Source of the DNA: Budorcas taxicolor
Taxonomy: Eukaryota > Chordata > Mammalia > Artiodactyla > Bovidae
Length of the DNA: 64,000 nt
Assembly: GCF_023091745.1 (NCBI RefSeq)
Contig: NC_068926.1
Coordinates: forward strand, 63,176,001 to 63,240,000
Direction: 5' to 3'
In this document: piece after piece, positions 34,402 to 46,158 of the stretch
Numbering within the stretch: the stretch's first letter is position 1
How the letters are laid out: every line of letters starts with the position of its first letter
The notes under the pieces: generated by a model
Database searches by the model: none
The model's input: only the letters and a program-made list of their open reading frames with translations
Told to the model about the DNA's origin: nothing
Made by a program: the position numbers and the translations under genes

Positions 34402-34936
34402 AATTCACACACAGAGCTGAACCCAGTAATTACTCAATGTTCACTGCTTGTATTAGGAGGGAGAGGTCATGAGTGCTGAAGGTGGCTGAGATGTCAAGTA
34501 AGATGAAAACTGCAAGTCACTGGGTTTATTTAATGTGTGAGTCACTGATGACTTTAGCAAGAACAGTTTTAATGCAGTGAGCAGTGGGGACAGGTGTCAG
34601 GTTGGAACTGGCTAAGAAGTTAAAGGTAAGGAAACGAAGAAAGCTTTTTGAAAAGCACAGTTCCAATGGAGACAGCAGCTAGAGGGGAATGAATGCAAGG
34701 TAAGGGAAGTCTTAAATTTATTTTTAAAGACAGGAGATACTCAACCTTTCTTGTATGTTAACTGGAAATTATACCAGTGAAGAGGAAAGACGGATGAACA
34801 GAGAAGGATAAGTTTCCTTTAACCTTTCTAAAAAAACCCAGGACATAAAATGAAATTTCATAATAAGACACTGTGGCCTATACTGTCAAATTTTTTATCT
34901 TTAGTTATTAAAGACACATGCTGAAGTAGCTCTGGG
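34402..34936 (-). other. Intron 1 stretch, partly an unidentified old repeat
   Basis: After the MIR end, 34450-34700 (GAGATGTCAAGTAAGATGAA, CTTTAGCAAGAACAGTTTTA) resembles an old dispersed mammalian sequence whose family I cannot name. Confidence 0.3.
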
Positions 34937-34950
34937 TAAAATGATGTAAG

Positions 34951-35158
34951 TGAAGTGAAGTTGCTCAGTCATGTCCGACTCTTTGCAACCCCATGGACTG
35001 TAGCCTACCAAGCTCCTCTGTCTATGGGATTTTCCAGGCAATAGTACTGGAGTGGATTGCCATTTCCTTCTCCAGGAGATCTTCCCAACCCAGGAATCAA
35101 ACCTGGGCCTCCTGCATTGTAGACAGACGCTTTACCGTCTGAGCCACCAGGGAAGTCC
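34951..35158 (-). repeat. Bov-tA SINE with 14-bp target duplication
   Basis: Minus-strand Bov-tA. The duplication is TAAAATGATGTAAG (34937-34950) and TAAGATGATGTAAG (35159-35172), with one mismatch. The head reads GTTTGATTCCTGG on the minus strand. Confidence 0.92.
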
Positions 35159-35172
35159 TAAGATGATGTAAG

Positions 35173-35619
35173 GCTTGCTTGGAAATATTCCAGGAGTAAG
35201 AAAGGTCGGAAGGACAGTTTTTTTTTAAAGGTGAAATTGTTTTTAATTATTGAAACTGGAATGACAGGTATATGGGGGTTCCTTATGCTCTTCTGCTTTT
35301 GCCTATTTTCTGAAAACCTCTACACACACACACGAAAGGAGATTTTCTCTTCTTTACAGCAGTCTGTGAGAAGGTGAGGTAATGAAAAGCATGCGAGGTG
35401 AATGAATACAGCCATTTATCTTCTGGGTTGTGAGTTCTGTCCCACAGCACCCCACAGTGGGCACCCACAATTTCCTAAAACTTCAGTCAGCAAAGGGGAT
35501 GCAGATGCGGGACAGCAGACGGCCGCTCCAGCCCCTTTGCTAGCCTCTGTCCAGCTACCGGCTTACCCACTAAGAGACACCTGTACTCCCCCACCTCCCC
35601 CTTTACCATCCAGCCTAGA
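35173..35619 (-). other. Intron 1 unique stretch
   Basis: Includes a short ACACAC run near 35323-35333. No element named. Confidence 0.4.
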
Positions 35620-36105
35620 GATCTTCCCGTATCAGTATACAGAGCTCTTTACTTTATTTTCTTTAAACATCTGCATAGTATTCCACTGTGTGGACATACC
35701 ACTTTTTTTTTTTTTTCCAAAAAGCAAATCCCTTTTGTTTCTAAAAATTCTGCTACAATTCTGTTATAAAGAGCTTTGTAAGTTATACTCACAGTCACAC
35801 ACAAGAAATAACACATCTACAGAGAATAAAGTTCCTGAAAATACGGTCGTGGGATGGAAGAGGAAATGCAGCATGATAAATGTGGAGGAAATGCAGCGTG
35901 ATAAACATGGTCAAGCTGCTCACCAGAGAGGTTTTATCATTTTGCACTATGACCAGTAACAGACCAGCGTCTCTGTTTTCCAAAGCCTTGTCAACAGTGT
36001 TGTCCAACTTTTGAATTTTTTTTAACCAATCTATCAGATGAAGATTCATATTTCAATATGGTTTTCATTTGCGTTACTTTTGTGATGTAATTAATTTCAA
36101 AGTGA
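35620..36105 (-). repeat. Antisense old L1 fragment
   Basis: Pattern CATAGTATTCCACTGTGTGG ... T14 run at 35703-35716 ... TTTTAACCAATCTATCAGATG-like. Diverged; the boundary is approximate. Confidence 0.5.
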
Positions 36106-36172
36106 ATTAAAGTGAGACTGAGTAGGTTTTCATATGATTAAAAGCCTGGTCTATAAAGCATGAAATGAGCAC

Positions 36173-36194
36173 GTGTGTGTGTGTGTGTGTGTGT
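36173..36194. repeat. (GT)11 microsatellite
   Basis: Eleven GT units in a row after CAC. Confidence 0.95.
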
Positions 36195-37604
36195 AGGAGA
36201 AGGACCTGACTTTTCTTTTGCTAGTGTTTTACTTGGATGACTTGACTTTTTCGTACCCTTCACATTCTGAAGCATACTGTCATTCCCTAAAAGGTAGATT
36301 AAATGTTTCAACTTGCCAAACTCCACATCTTAAGTCTGATACTATTGTTTCCTTGCTACAACTGTCAAATCAATACAGACTCTCCAGAGACATTACTTAA
36401 GACTTCTATAAGTCTGGGCTGAAGTTTTGTTAAACCAGCCTTCCCTCCTCCACAGATCCCCTGTGCTCTGCTCTGCGTGACTAACTATACTGAGTCACTG
36501 ATGTTCTTCACAATCTGCTTTTCAAGGTGAAGTCCTGGCCATGTGCAAAATATCTTATGAAGAGGCTGATGAGCACTACCAGTTCTCATCTCCATTTCCT
36601 GGCCCTGCACACTACCCACTAGAGAGCTAAATGCATGGTTTCATTTAATGCTTTCTTCTATACTGGGCCATTTTATTTTCCAAATAAATCTGTACTAAGG
36701 AAATCTGGTTAAAGCTGACTTGTAATATAGTTCATGGCATAATTTATAATAAAACTTTAAGAAACTTTTAACAACTTTGCAAACTGTACCAAATTTCACA
36801 TAATTAGAAGTTATGATTTATTTCACAGTGTTATTTGAAATTTCATATACTTTCAACTCAATCTACCACTATGGCAGTTTTACAAAAAGCCTTTAACAGA
36901 AAGTATTATAAAATACAGAACATGAATTAAAATGGAAGCCCAGTGGTCTACCTTACTTTACAGCCTATCCTATACTTCAGACTCCACCCAAGCATCAACA
37001 GGCATGTATCATTTCTCAGGCCCTCCAACAAGGTAAGGCGTCTGTTTCCAGGGACTCTGGATTCACATTAAAGACAGGAATTGCTCTACACTCTGAAGTA
37101 AAAGCAATTCTCATAGAAATGCAAATAGAAACTAAATACATGCATTTGAAACACACTGAAATCAGGTTAGCCGAACGTACTAAACACAGACTCAAAGATT
37201 TGGCCAAATGAGGTAGGAGTATAGGTCCGCTGTTGAGCTGCAATATTTTATATGGTTATTACAAAAACCATTAATTCTTTAACTGCATTCCCCCAAGCCT
37301 TAACAGACAAAGACAAAGAACTACCAGAAAGTTCTCGCATATGTAAGGTTATATTCCACACCCTAAGATTTTTAGACCCATACTGGATTTTAGTAGCTGC
37401 TCTACAGTCAAGCATCTATTTCTAGCTGCTTTACCAGCAAGTGCTTAGACACATATCCTGCTAAAAATCATGCCAAACCGAGACACAGAGTGCACTGTTC
37501 TATAACGTGTCCTGTGTCAGCCTTCCAGCTATACAATGAAAGCATTCTTGTGCACCCAACAAACCAAGTCACTACTATTCCAACCCTGCACACTGACTGA
37601 GAAC
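36195..37604 (-). other. Intron 1 unique stretch
   Basis: About 1.4 kb with no recognised element and no exon-like open frame. Confidence 0.5.
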
Positions 37605-39870
37605 AGCACTTGGCCAATTTTTTGGTCTTGAGACCATCTACACTCGTAAAATTAAGGACCCTGAGAACTTCTGTTTCTATAGGTTATATCTACTGATATT
37701 TATGCCACTAGAAATTAAAAGTGAGAAAAGTTTTAAATGTTTATTTACTACTTCATTTAAATATAATAAAACCATTACAACACGAGCACATAAATTACAT
37801 TTCTCAAGGAAATATAACAGTTTTCCAGAACAAAAAACTTAGATGAGGGGCATCCTTTTACGTTTTCATAAACCTCTTTAATGTCTGACTTAAGTAGAAG
37901 TCAGCCAGATTCTCATAATTGCTTCTGCATTCAATCTGTTGCTGTATGTTACTTTAGTTGAACTTTAAGGGAGGGAAAATCTGGCCTCACATAGATGCGT
38001 AGCTGGAAAAGGGAAGAACATTGGAATAATCTTTTCAGATAACTAAGGATATTCTTCTTTGATACTACCCTAAAATTCAGCAAGTCATCATTTCTTACAG
38101 GTTACCTGAAATGTGAAATCTGAAACCTTGTCTGTGAATTAAAAAACAAAAACAAAAAAACGATTACATTAAAACCTCATGGACTATGCTATCAAATGGT
38201 TCTTTTATCCATGGGTGATTCTGTAACATCACACACTGGTCACTAAGTCATGTAGCTCCTCCAGATGTTGTCACATTTCATTACACAATATCTGAAAAAC
38301 CTCATTTGTTAATTTCACTCCTGAGGCTAATGCTAATGGGGGCAAAATTTCCAAAATGCCTATTTTCATGCAAATTTTATCACTGGCAAAAATAACTTTT
38401 TCCCCCCTTGAAGCGACAGGCTCACTTTATTCATTTGTGAGAAACTGTCAGCCACTGAAGTGTGAATAACTCCATAGTTTGTCTACTATTTATTCTTCAA
38501 GTAAAAATGGTATCCCAAGAAAACAGCAGCTAGTTCAGCTAGCATTTTAAATGACCACACAAGTTTTTTTGTCTCTTTTTTTTTAAGAGAACTAATAGTA
38601 CTTTTCTTATACAGCTGAAGTGCTTAACAATAACTTTTTGGGTTTTTTTTTTGTTTGTTTTGCTTTAAATTGAAGTATATAGTTGACTTACAATATACTA
38701 GTTTCAGGTTTTTATAGATTACACATCATACAAAGCTATAAAATACTGATTACATTCCCTATGCTGGATATTACATCTCTGTGACCTGTTTATACCTGCT
38801 GTTTGTACCTCTTAATTCCCTTCACCTATTTGCCTCTTTCTCCCTGCGCTAACCACTAGTTTGTTTTCTGTATCTGTTTTGTTATATTTGTTTGTTTGGT
38901 TCTTTATATTCCACATCTGGTATTCATCTTTTTCTGATTTATTTTACTAAGCAAAACACCCTCCAGCAGCTCCATCCTTGTCACAAACGGCAAGATTTCA
39001 TTCTTTTGTATGGTTTAGTAACATTGCACAGTGTGTGGGTATGTGTGTATACACAGGTCCCCACATCTTCTTTATCCATTCATCTATCAATGGGCACTTA
39101 GGTTACTTCCACATATTGGCTATTGTTAATAAGGCTGCTATAAGCATTAGAGTGCATTACCTTCTCAAATTAGTCTTTTTGTTTTCTTTGGATAAACAGC
39201 CAGAAAGGGAACCGCTGGTTCATATGGTAGTTCTATTTTTAATTTTTTGAGGAACTTCCATACTGTTTTCCATGGTGGCTGCACCGACTGACATTCCCAC
39301 CAATGGTGCAAGAGGGTTCCTTTTTCTCTACATCCTCGCCAACTCTTGTTATTTCTTGTCTTTTTGATGACAGTGATCCTGACAGGGGTGAGTGGTATCT
39401 CACCGTGGTTTTGATTTATATTTTCCTGATGATTAGCCTCAATGGGCATCTTCTCATGGGCCTGTTGACCATCTGTATATCTTTTTTGGTAAAGAAGGTC
39501 TTCTGCCCATTTTTTTTAGTAAGGGGAAATTTTGCATTTTATTACAGAAAAACAAGTGTGCTCAAGCGCTGAGATTTAATAAAAGCAATTTTCACAGCTT
39601 CACCCTAAGTGAAACTTTTCTTTTTTTAAAGCAGTATGTGCGTGGTGGTGAAGAATACAATGATTACTAGTTCAGCCTGATTCGTGTTATAGCATCGCAG
39701 TGACTTTTTTTCTTTTTTAACCCACCACTGCTTTTCACCGTAAGGAAAAAAAAAAGAAGTCAAAATGAAAAAGACAAATAAGTAGCATTATGAAAACCGT
39801 CTGACCCTGTAGATTCCCTGATACGGCCTAGTAAACCCCAGTGATCCACGGGTCACAATCTGAGAACTGC
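37605..39870 (+). mobile_element. Charlie1-like hAT transposon, split by L1
   Basis: Left end CAGCACTTGGCCAATTTTTT followed by GGTTATATCTACTGATATTT and AAGTCAGCCAGATTCTCATA. The right part after the L1 has GTGAAACTTTTCTTTTTTTA, GTGGTGAAGAATACAATGAT and ends CACAATCTGAGAACTGCTGG, so the CAG/CTG hAT termini are recognisable. The L1 at 38640-39518 sits inside. Non-coding copy; no transposase frame seen. Confidence 0.6.
38640..39518 (-). repeat. L1 3' end, minus strand, inside the hAT element
   Basis: Minus-strand L1 whose ORF2 C-terminus is readable at 39449-39165: a WRGCREKGTLLHHWWECQ segment and then WKTVWKFLKKLKIELPYEPA. This is followed by the 3' UTR and a T-rich (inverse poly(A)) left end at 38640-38652. 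The frame is open for 94 codons but it is a truncated copy. Confidence 0.85.
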
Positions 39871-40224
39871 TGGCTATATAAACTACTGCCTTTTCTCACA
39901 TGCAATTCTAACAGATCACAAGACACCAGGGTAGCCACAATCTGTGTCTGCTTTGCAAAACATCCGACTTCAAATACAATGTGCAGAATATGACTTATAT
40001 TCCAGACCTAAGAAACGGTACAATCTTTCCCTTAACGGTGAAATATACTGAAACAGAAATTAATTTGTATTTTTATCTAAAATATTGTCTATCACAATGT
40101 TCAGAGTAATGGTCTTTCACATTTTTTTCTTATTTTCAGGGAAAAAAAAGCCAAGCATATATTCTGAATATAGTAATGGAATAAGTATCTTATCAGATGA
40201 AATTTTAACAAATCTTCATGTGTA
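39871..40224 (-). other. Intron 1 unique stretch
   Basis: Nothing recognisable between the hAT right end and the BovB. Confidence 0.4.
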
Positions 40225-40235
40225 AGATACAAAAC

Positions 40236-41703
40236 AAAGAACAAAGCTAGTGGAGATGATGGAATTCCAGCTGAGCTATTGCAGATTCCAAAAGATGATG
40301 CTGTGAAAGCGCTGCACTCAATATGCCAGCAAATCTGGAAGACTCAGCAGTAGCCACAGGACTGGAAAGGGTCAGTTTTCATTCCAAAGAAAGGCAATGC
40401 CAAAGACTGTTCAAACTACTGCATAATTGCACTCATCTCACATGCTAGCAAAGTAATGCTCAAAATTCTCCAAGCCAGGCTTCAATAGTACATGAACCAA
40501 GAAGTTCCAGATCTTCAAGCTGGATTTAGAAAAGGCAGAAGAATCAGAGATCAAATTGCCAACAACCCACTGGCTCATCGAAAAAGTAAGGGAGTTCCAG
40601 AAAAACATCTACTTCTGCTTTACTGATTATGCCAAAGCCTGGGACTGTGTGGATCACAACAAATTGTGGAAAATTCTTAAAGAGATGGGGATACGAGACC
40701 ACCTTACCTCCCTCCTGAGAAATTTGTATGTAGGTCAAGAAGCAACAGTTAGAAATGGACATGGAACAAACTAGTTCCAAATAGGCAAAGTCGTACGTCA
40801 AGGTTGGATATTGTCACCCTGCTTATTTAACTCATAAGCAGAGTACATCATGCAAAATGCTGGGCTGGATGAAGCACAAGCTGGAATCAAGATTGCCGGG
40901 AGAAATATCAATAACCTCAGATATGGATATGACACCACCCTAGTGGCAGAAAGTGAAGAGGAACTAAAGAGCCTCTTGATGAAAGTGAAAGAGGAGAGTG
41001 GAAAAAGTTGGCTTAAAATTCAACAGTCAGAAAACTAAGATTATGGCATCCAGTCCCATCACTTCATGGCAAATAGATGGGGAAATAATGGAAACAGTGA
41101 CAGACTTTATTTTGGGGGGCTCCAAAATCACTGCAGATGGTGACTGCAGCCATGAAATTAAAAGATGCTTGCTCTTTGGAAGAAAAGCTATGACGAACCT
41201 AGACAGCATATTAAAAAGCAGAGACATTACTTTGCCAAAAAGGTCCATCTAGTCAAAGCTATGGTTTTTCCATTAGTTGTGTATGGATGCGAGAGTTGGA
41301 CTATACAGAAAGCTGAGCGCCGAAGAATTGATGCTTTTGAACTGTGGTGTTGGAGAAGACTGTTCAGAGTCCCTTGGACAGCAAGGAGATCCAACCAGTC
41401 CATCCTAAAGGAAATCAGTCCTGAATATTCATGGGAAGGACTGATGCTGAAGCTGAAACTCCAATACTTTGGGCACCTGATGCGAACAGCTGACTGATTG
41501 GAAAAGACCCTGATGCTGGGAAAGATTGAAGGTGGGAGGAGAAGGGGATGACAGAGGATGAGATGGTTGGATGGCTGGCATCACTGACTCGATGGACGTG
41601 AGTCTGAGCGAGCTCTGGGAGTTAGTGATGGACTCTGGAGAGAAGCCTGGCATGCTGCAGTGCATGGGGTCGCAAACAGTTGGATGCAACTGAACTGAAC
41701 TGA
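40236..41703 (+). repeat. BovB LINE, 5'-truncated, with target duplication
   Basis: Begins in the RT region (GAACAAAGCTAGTGGAGATG) and ends TGAACTGAACTGA. Flanked by AGATACAAAA (40225-40234) and AGATACAGAA (41704-41713). The catalytic YADD is replaced by Y-G-Y-D (40922-40933), and stops break the frame, for example a TAG within the QQWP-type segment near 40353. Dead copy. Confidence 0.9.
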
Positions 41704-41713
41704 AGATACAGAA

Positions 41714-42439
41714 AATAAGACAGTCATTGAAGATGGTTACAATCTAGTAAAGAGACACTGCACAAGACAAGGTGGAAGAATGTAACATTTAATAGAGAAA
41801 TTTGGAAAGTTTCCAAAAGAGGGTGAGATGGGGTTTGGGGAGACTGGAATTCAAATATGACCTGTATTTTTTTAGCTGTCCTTTTAGATGAATTAAGGTA
41901 TGGAAGTTAGCTGCTATTTCCTATGTGAAAAGCAGTATTATTAACCAGAATAGCAGTATTTACCTGCAATAGTGTTTAGTGCTGAATCAAGATTCTCAAT
42001 TGATGTGATGTGACTAAATAAATCTTAAAATACATATATGTAACTGCAATGTTGTTGATGCTTAGTTTTAGAAAAACTAAAACTAAGCATTTAGTTTTGT
42101 GGCTCTCTGAAATAAAATTCTACTATAAAGGAATGTTATATTTAATTGTAAAACATAAGCTTCTATCATTTGGTTAAAAATAAAAAAGTATGGCCAAATA
42201 AGAAATCACAGAAACTTCTTTGTCCTTTTCTTAACATGTACACCACGATCTTAAACACAATTTTTAAAAAACTTAGTGTTATTTTAAAAATTCAAATAAT
42301 AAATAAATGTGAAATAGTGAGTCCCATTTTTAACAAAAGGAGGATTATGTGATATATTGGTCTTCAGCATGCTTCTTCCTGTAACAGTTTTCCAAGCTGT
42401 TCTTTTAAATTTCTTCATAGCAGTGTGAATTATATGTGC
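41714..42439 (-). other. Intron 1 AT-rich stretch with a hairpin
   Basis: Unique-looking apart from the perfect hairpin at 42058-42090. Confidence 0.5.
42058..42090. repeat. Perfect 14-bp inverted repeat (hairpin)
   Basis: ATGCTTAGTTTTAG (42058-42071), loop AAAAA, then its exact reverse complement (42077-42090). Confidence 0.95.
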
Positions 42440-42890
42440 ATGCTTACAGCAGCTTTATCCAAAATTGACAAAAACTGCAAACAATCCAAATACCATCAAC
42501 TAGTGAAAGGATAAACTGTGGTACCTTTATACAGTGAAGTACTCAGCAATAAAAAGCCACCAACTCTTGAGCGATCCACTATGGATGAATCTCTAATGCA
42601 TTATGTTTAGTGAAAGAACCAAGACTCAAAGTACTACAAATATACCCCATTTATATGACATTCTAGAAAAAAATCTCATGGGAGAACAGAGACTGATTTC
42701 CAGGGGCTGGGAGGAAAGGATGATTACAAAGGGGCATAAGGGAACTTTTGGAGGCAATGGAAACATTCTATTTCTTGATTATGATGGTTGGGCCAAGACT
42801 GCGTGTTGTGAAAATCCACAGAACTCTACAGCTACAAAAAAGTGAATTTTACTGTTTGTAAATTGTACCTTAAGAAATCTGACTTTCAGG
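42440..42890 (+). repeat. L1 3' end, plus strand
   Basis: ATACCATCAACTAGTGAAAG, TACTCAGCAATAAAAAGCCA, TTCCAGGGGCTGGGAGGAAA, ending in an AAATTGTACCTTAAG 3' UTR part. Confidence 0.8.
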
Positions 42891-42924
42891 AAAGTAGGGG
42901 GAAAAGGGATGACTGGTTGATGTA

Positions 42925-43455
42925 TTAAGAATAGATTACAGAAACAATCTAAGGGTTCAACAACAGATGAATGGATAAAGAAAATGTGGAAAATATATAT
43001 TTTATATAAAAATATATAAACAAAATGACTACTCAAACATAGAATGAAATTTTGTCATTTGTAACAACATGAATGGACCTGTATTATGCTAAGTGCAGTA
43101 AGTCAGACAGAGAAAGATAAATATTATAATGATATATAAGTGCACATGTGGAATCAAAAAAATACAGCTAGTGAATAAAATATAAGAAAAAAGAAACACA
43201 GATATAGAGAAGAAACTAGTGGTTAACAGTAGGGAGAGGGACGGGGGAAGGAGAAGATGGTAGAGGATTACGAGGTACAAACTACTATGTGTAAAGTAAA
43301 TAAGCTCCAAGGGTATACAGTGTAGCACAGGGAATATGGTCAATTTACAGTAATCAGAAGTGGAATGTAACCTTTAAAACTGTGAATCACTATGCTGTAC
43401 ACCTGAAACTTACATAAATATTGTATATCAACTATATAAAAATAAATACATATTA
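42925..43455 (+). repeat. Second L1 3' end, plus strand (different subfamily)
   Basis: GATGAATGGATAAAGAAAAT, TATAAGTGCACATGTGGAAT, TATGCTGTACACCTGAAACT, TATTGTATATCAACTATATA. It lies about 35 bp after the first L1 end, in the same direction. Confidence 0.8.
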
Positions 43456-46007
43456 ACCTGGAGAGTGGGGGAACAGATTCCAGTGGGGTAAGGCAGAAGC
43501 AGAGAGAATGGGCTAGTGCGGTAATCCAGGCGCAAGGTGACAGAAGGTGGCTGGCACAGGGGTAAAAGTCATGGTAGAGATGAGAAGTGATCTGATTCCA
43601 TTTCTATGTTGAAGACAAGCTCTGCCGAATTTCCTGGTAAGAGAGAGCATGGAGCAGGAGAGAAAGAGGAGCAAAGGATTTGATTACCATGGTTTTAGCC
43701 CGGTCAAGTGGAAAGATGGAGCCACCATCAAGCCAGATGGGAAGGCTACAGATGGAAGGATGTGTGTCTGTGGAGGCAGGCAAGGGGGGTGGGGAGCGGG
43801 ATCAGGAACTCAGTTCTAGTTCTAGTCTGCTATAAACAGACATAATGCCACTACTTAGACTCATGGTTTGTTTCTTCTGTAAACACCACTGCATTCTCCA
43901 CTTCAGCCGCAAGTCCTACTATGTAGACTTCGCTGCGACTCTAAAAGGAAGCCCAGCCACCACACAGTTCTGCTCACTGCAGCTTGAAGAATTTACCAGT
44001 TCTCCCCGTAAGTTAAGCCTGCTTCTCCTACAAAAGGGAAGAGTGGGTTCCCGATCTTTGGCTCCTTTAATCAGGTTCCACCCACACCCCTGTAGAAGAA
44101 ATCCCTCCATGTTACTACTTCTGTATTTCACTGCCTACGTTAAATGTTTAGCCCTCCAGTTTATGTGAAGGAGAGGTTGTACACTTGGGAGTTCATATCT
44201 GAATCACTTATATTTCTCATACAGCTTCTCCTTCCTATCATGGAGTTTTTCATTTCCACTAATAAAGGGTGGGCTTAATAGAAACAGAAACAGCTTCTCA
44301 TTTCTGCTATCTCTTAGCAGTTCCTCTGAAGTTCTGTAGCTCCCGATCCTTTCTGCAGGGGCTCTCTACTGTCTCCTTTACATCGACTATCATTTTAACC
44401 TGAGAGTTGAAAAGACAGAAAAAGCTACGATAGATTCCTACTGAAAGGCTTCTTCTCTGAAGGGATGCCAGTCCTGTCTCTGATGGTAGCACTGTCACCT
44501 AGAAACCAAAATCCTCAGCTGACATAACATTTCCAGGCTAATCTAATTCCTAGGAAACTACTTGGCACAGTTCAATCCATAAAAACCAGCAGGACATTCG
44601 CCTTTAATACTGCCAACAATCTTAACTCTCAGACTGTAAATTCCTAATCGTAATTATAGATGCTTGGTTTCACTGACCATTTAGTATGTGTAGGTGCTGT
44701 GCTACGTGTTTTAAATACATCAGTCCACGTGACACTCAAAATAATTCTGTGACAAAGTTATCATTACCGTTAATGCTATTTTACACGTGCCAAATTAGCT
44801 TTCAATTTACAGTAACATTCATAAAAACAGGAGGTATTACATCAACCTTAGAAATAAAATAAGCACCGAGTACTTAAAATTTGGTTTGAATGTCCAATAT
44901 TTAGGCCGTATACTAAGGAGTGGAGTATGGCATTTAATTAATCCCCAAAGGACCATGAAAGATCGGTCTCTGCCTTAGACTGCTGTTTCCTGGCTCTAAT
45001 GTTTGAACGAAAAAAGAAAAATAGAGGTTTTCTTAGAGAAAATGGGTTGTTTGAAAATGTCAAGTTGCTCTCACAGCAGTTCAGGGCTCACTGTGCTGTT
45101 CAGGCAACTTGTTTGCACACTGTTGCTTAATATAAGAGATCTGACTGCAAGGAAGACTCTTCAAAAAACAGGGGTTTGGGACAGATGTTTTACTGAGCCC
45201 TTCCGAAGTATAAGGGGTACTTTATGCACTACATCAGCCCTGTGGCAATATGGTGATAACTCTTGGCTCGTGACCTCAAGACTACCATCTAAGCAGGAAG
45301 AGAAAACACACATAAACAACTCTAAGTGACCCAGCAAGAGACTAAAATCCAGTAAAAGGAGCAATACACGAGCGGCAGGAGAGGAGGGAGGGACTACTTC
45401 CGACCAGAGTTCAACTTAGCCTCTTGCAAAGAGGCGGAAACCAGCGGGGAGAACATTCAGAAGCAAAGGCTACAAGAGGAACGTGGCCAACGACAAGGAA
45501 GTGTGGGGTGTGCTAAGTACTTGGAGGTAACCTGGAGCACAAGGACCAGAGGGGAAACAGAGGAAAACAAGACCAGTTAGGCTGCGGGCAGACAGGCAAC
45601 AGGCCTGAAAAAAGGGGGAGTGACCAGGAGACCGCCTAGACAGGAAAGACTATTTGAATCATTTTAAGAAGTAGAAGACAGGCAGAATGGCCAGCACTTG
45701 GCAGCTGACTTGATACAGTGGAGTGAGAGAGAAACAGGAGGAAAGCCGGGTAAATAAGAGGGTGGCAGTACGGTAACAAAAATAAGCATGAAGCAAAGGA
45801 GGAGAGACAGGAGCATGTGAGGAGGACAGGGAAAGAGTTTTTCTTTATATACTGAGCTTCAAGTGACAGCTATGGAAGTGGTGAGATCCTCTTGTTTGTT
45901 TTATGTAACTCAAGTGGCCTGCCAATGTGGGGCTAGAGCTCAAAACTGAGATTTCATCTTAACATACACATATGAAAGGTGATTATAAATTTGCAGAGCC
46001 CTGACCT
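43456..46007 (-). other. Intron 1 stretch, largely unique
   Basis: 43490-43800 and 45560-45800 (GGTAATCCAGGCGCAAGGTG and similar) resemble an old dispersed repeat I cannot name. The rest shows no recognised element. Open frames at 43845-44168 and 45003-45329 have no recognisable product. Confidence 0.4.
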
Positions 46008-46158
46008 ATGAAGGATGAGATGGTTAGAGAGCATCACCGACTCAATGGACCTGAATTTGGGCCAACTCCAGGATGCGGTGGAGGACAGCGAAGCCTGGAG
46101 TGCTGCAGTCCCTGGGGTTGCAAAGAGTCAGATGTGACTCAGCAACTAAACAACCACC
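46008..46158 (+). repeat. BovB 3' end fragment (about 150 bp)
   Basis: AAGGATGAGATGGTTAGAGA, CATCACCGACTCAATGGACC, GTTGCAAAGAGTCAGATGTG, then AACTAAACAACCACC. A severely 5'-truncated copy. Confidence 0.85.

Noticed and set aside
39165..39449. 94-codon minus-strand frame as a gene
   Set aside because: The residues match the C-terminus of L1 ORF2; a truncated L1 follows.
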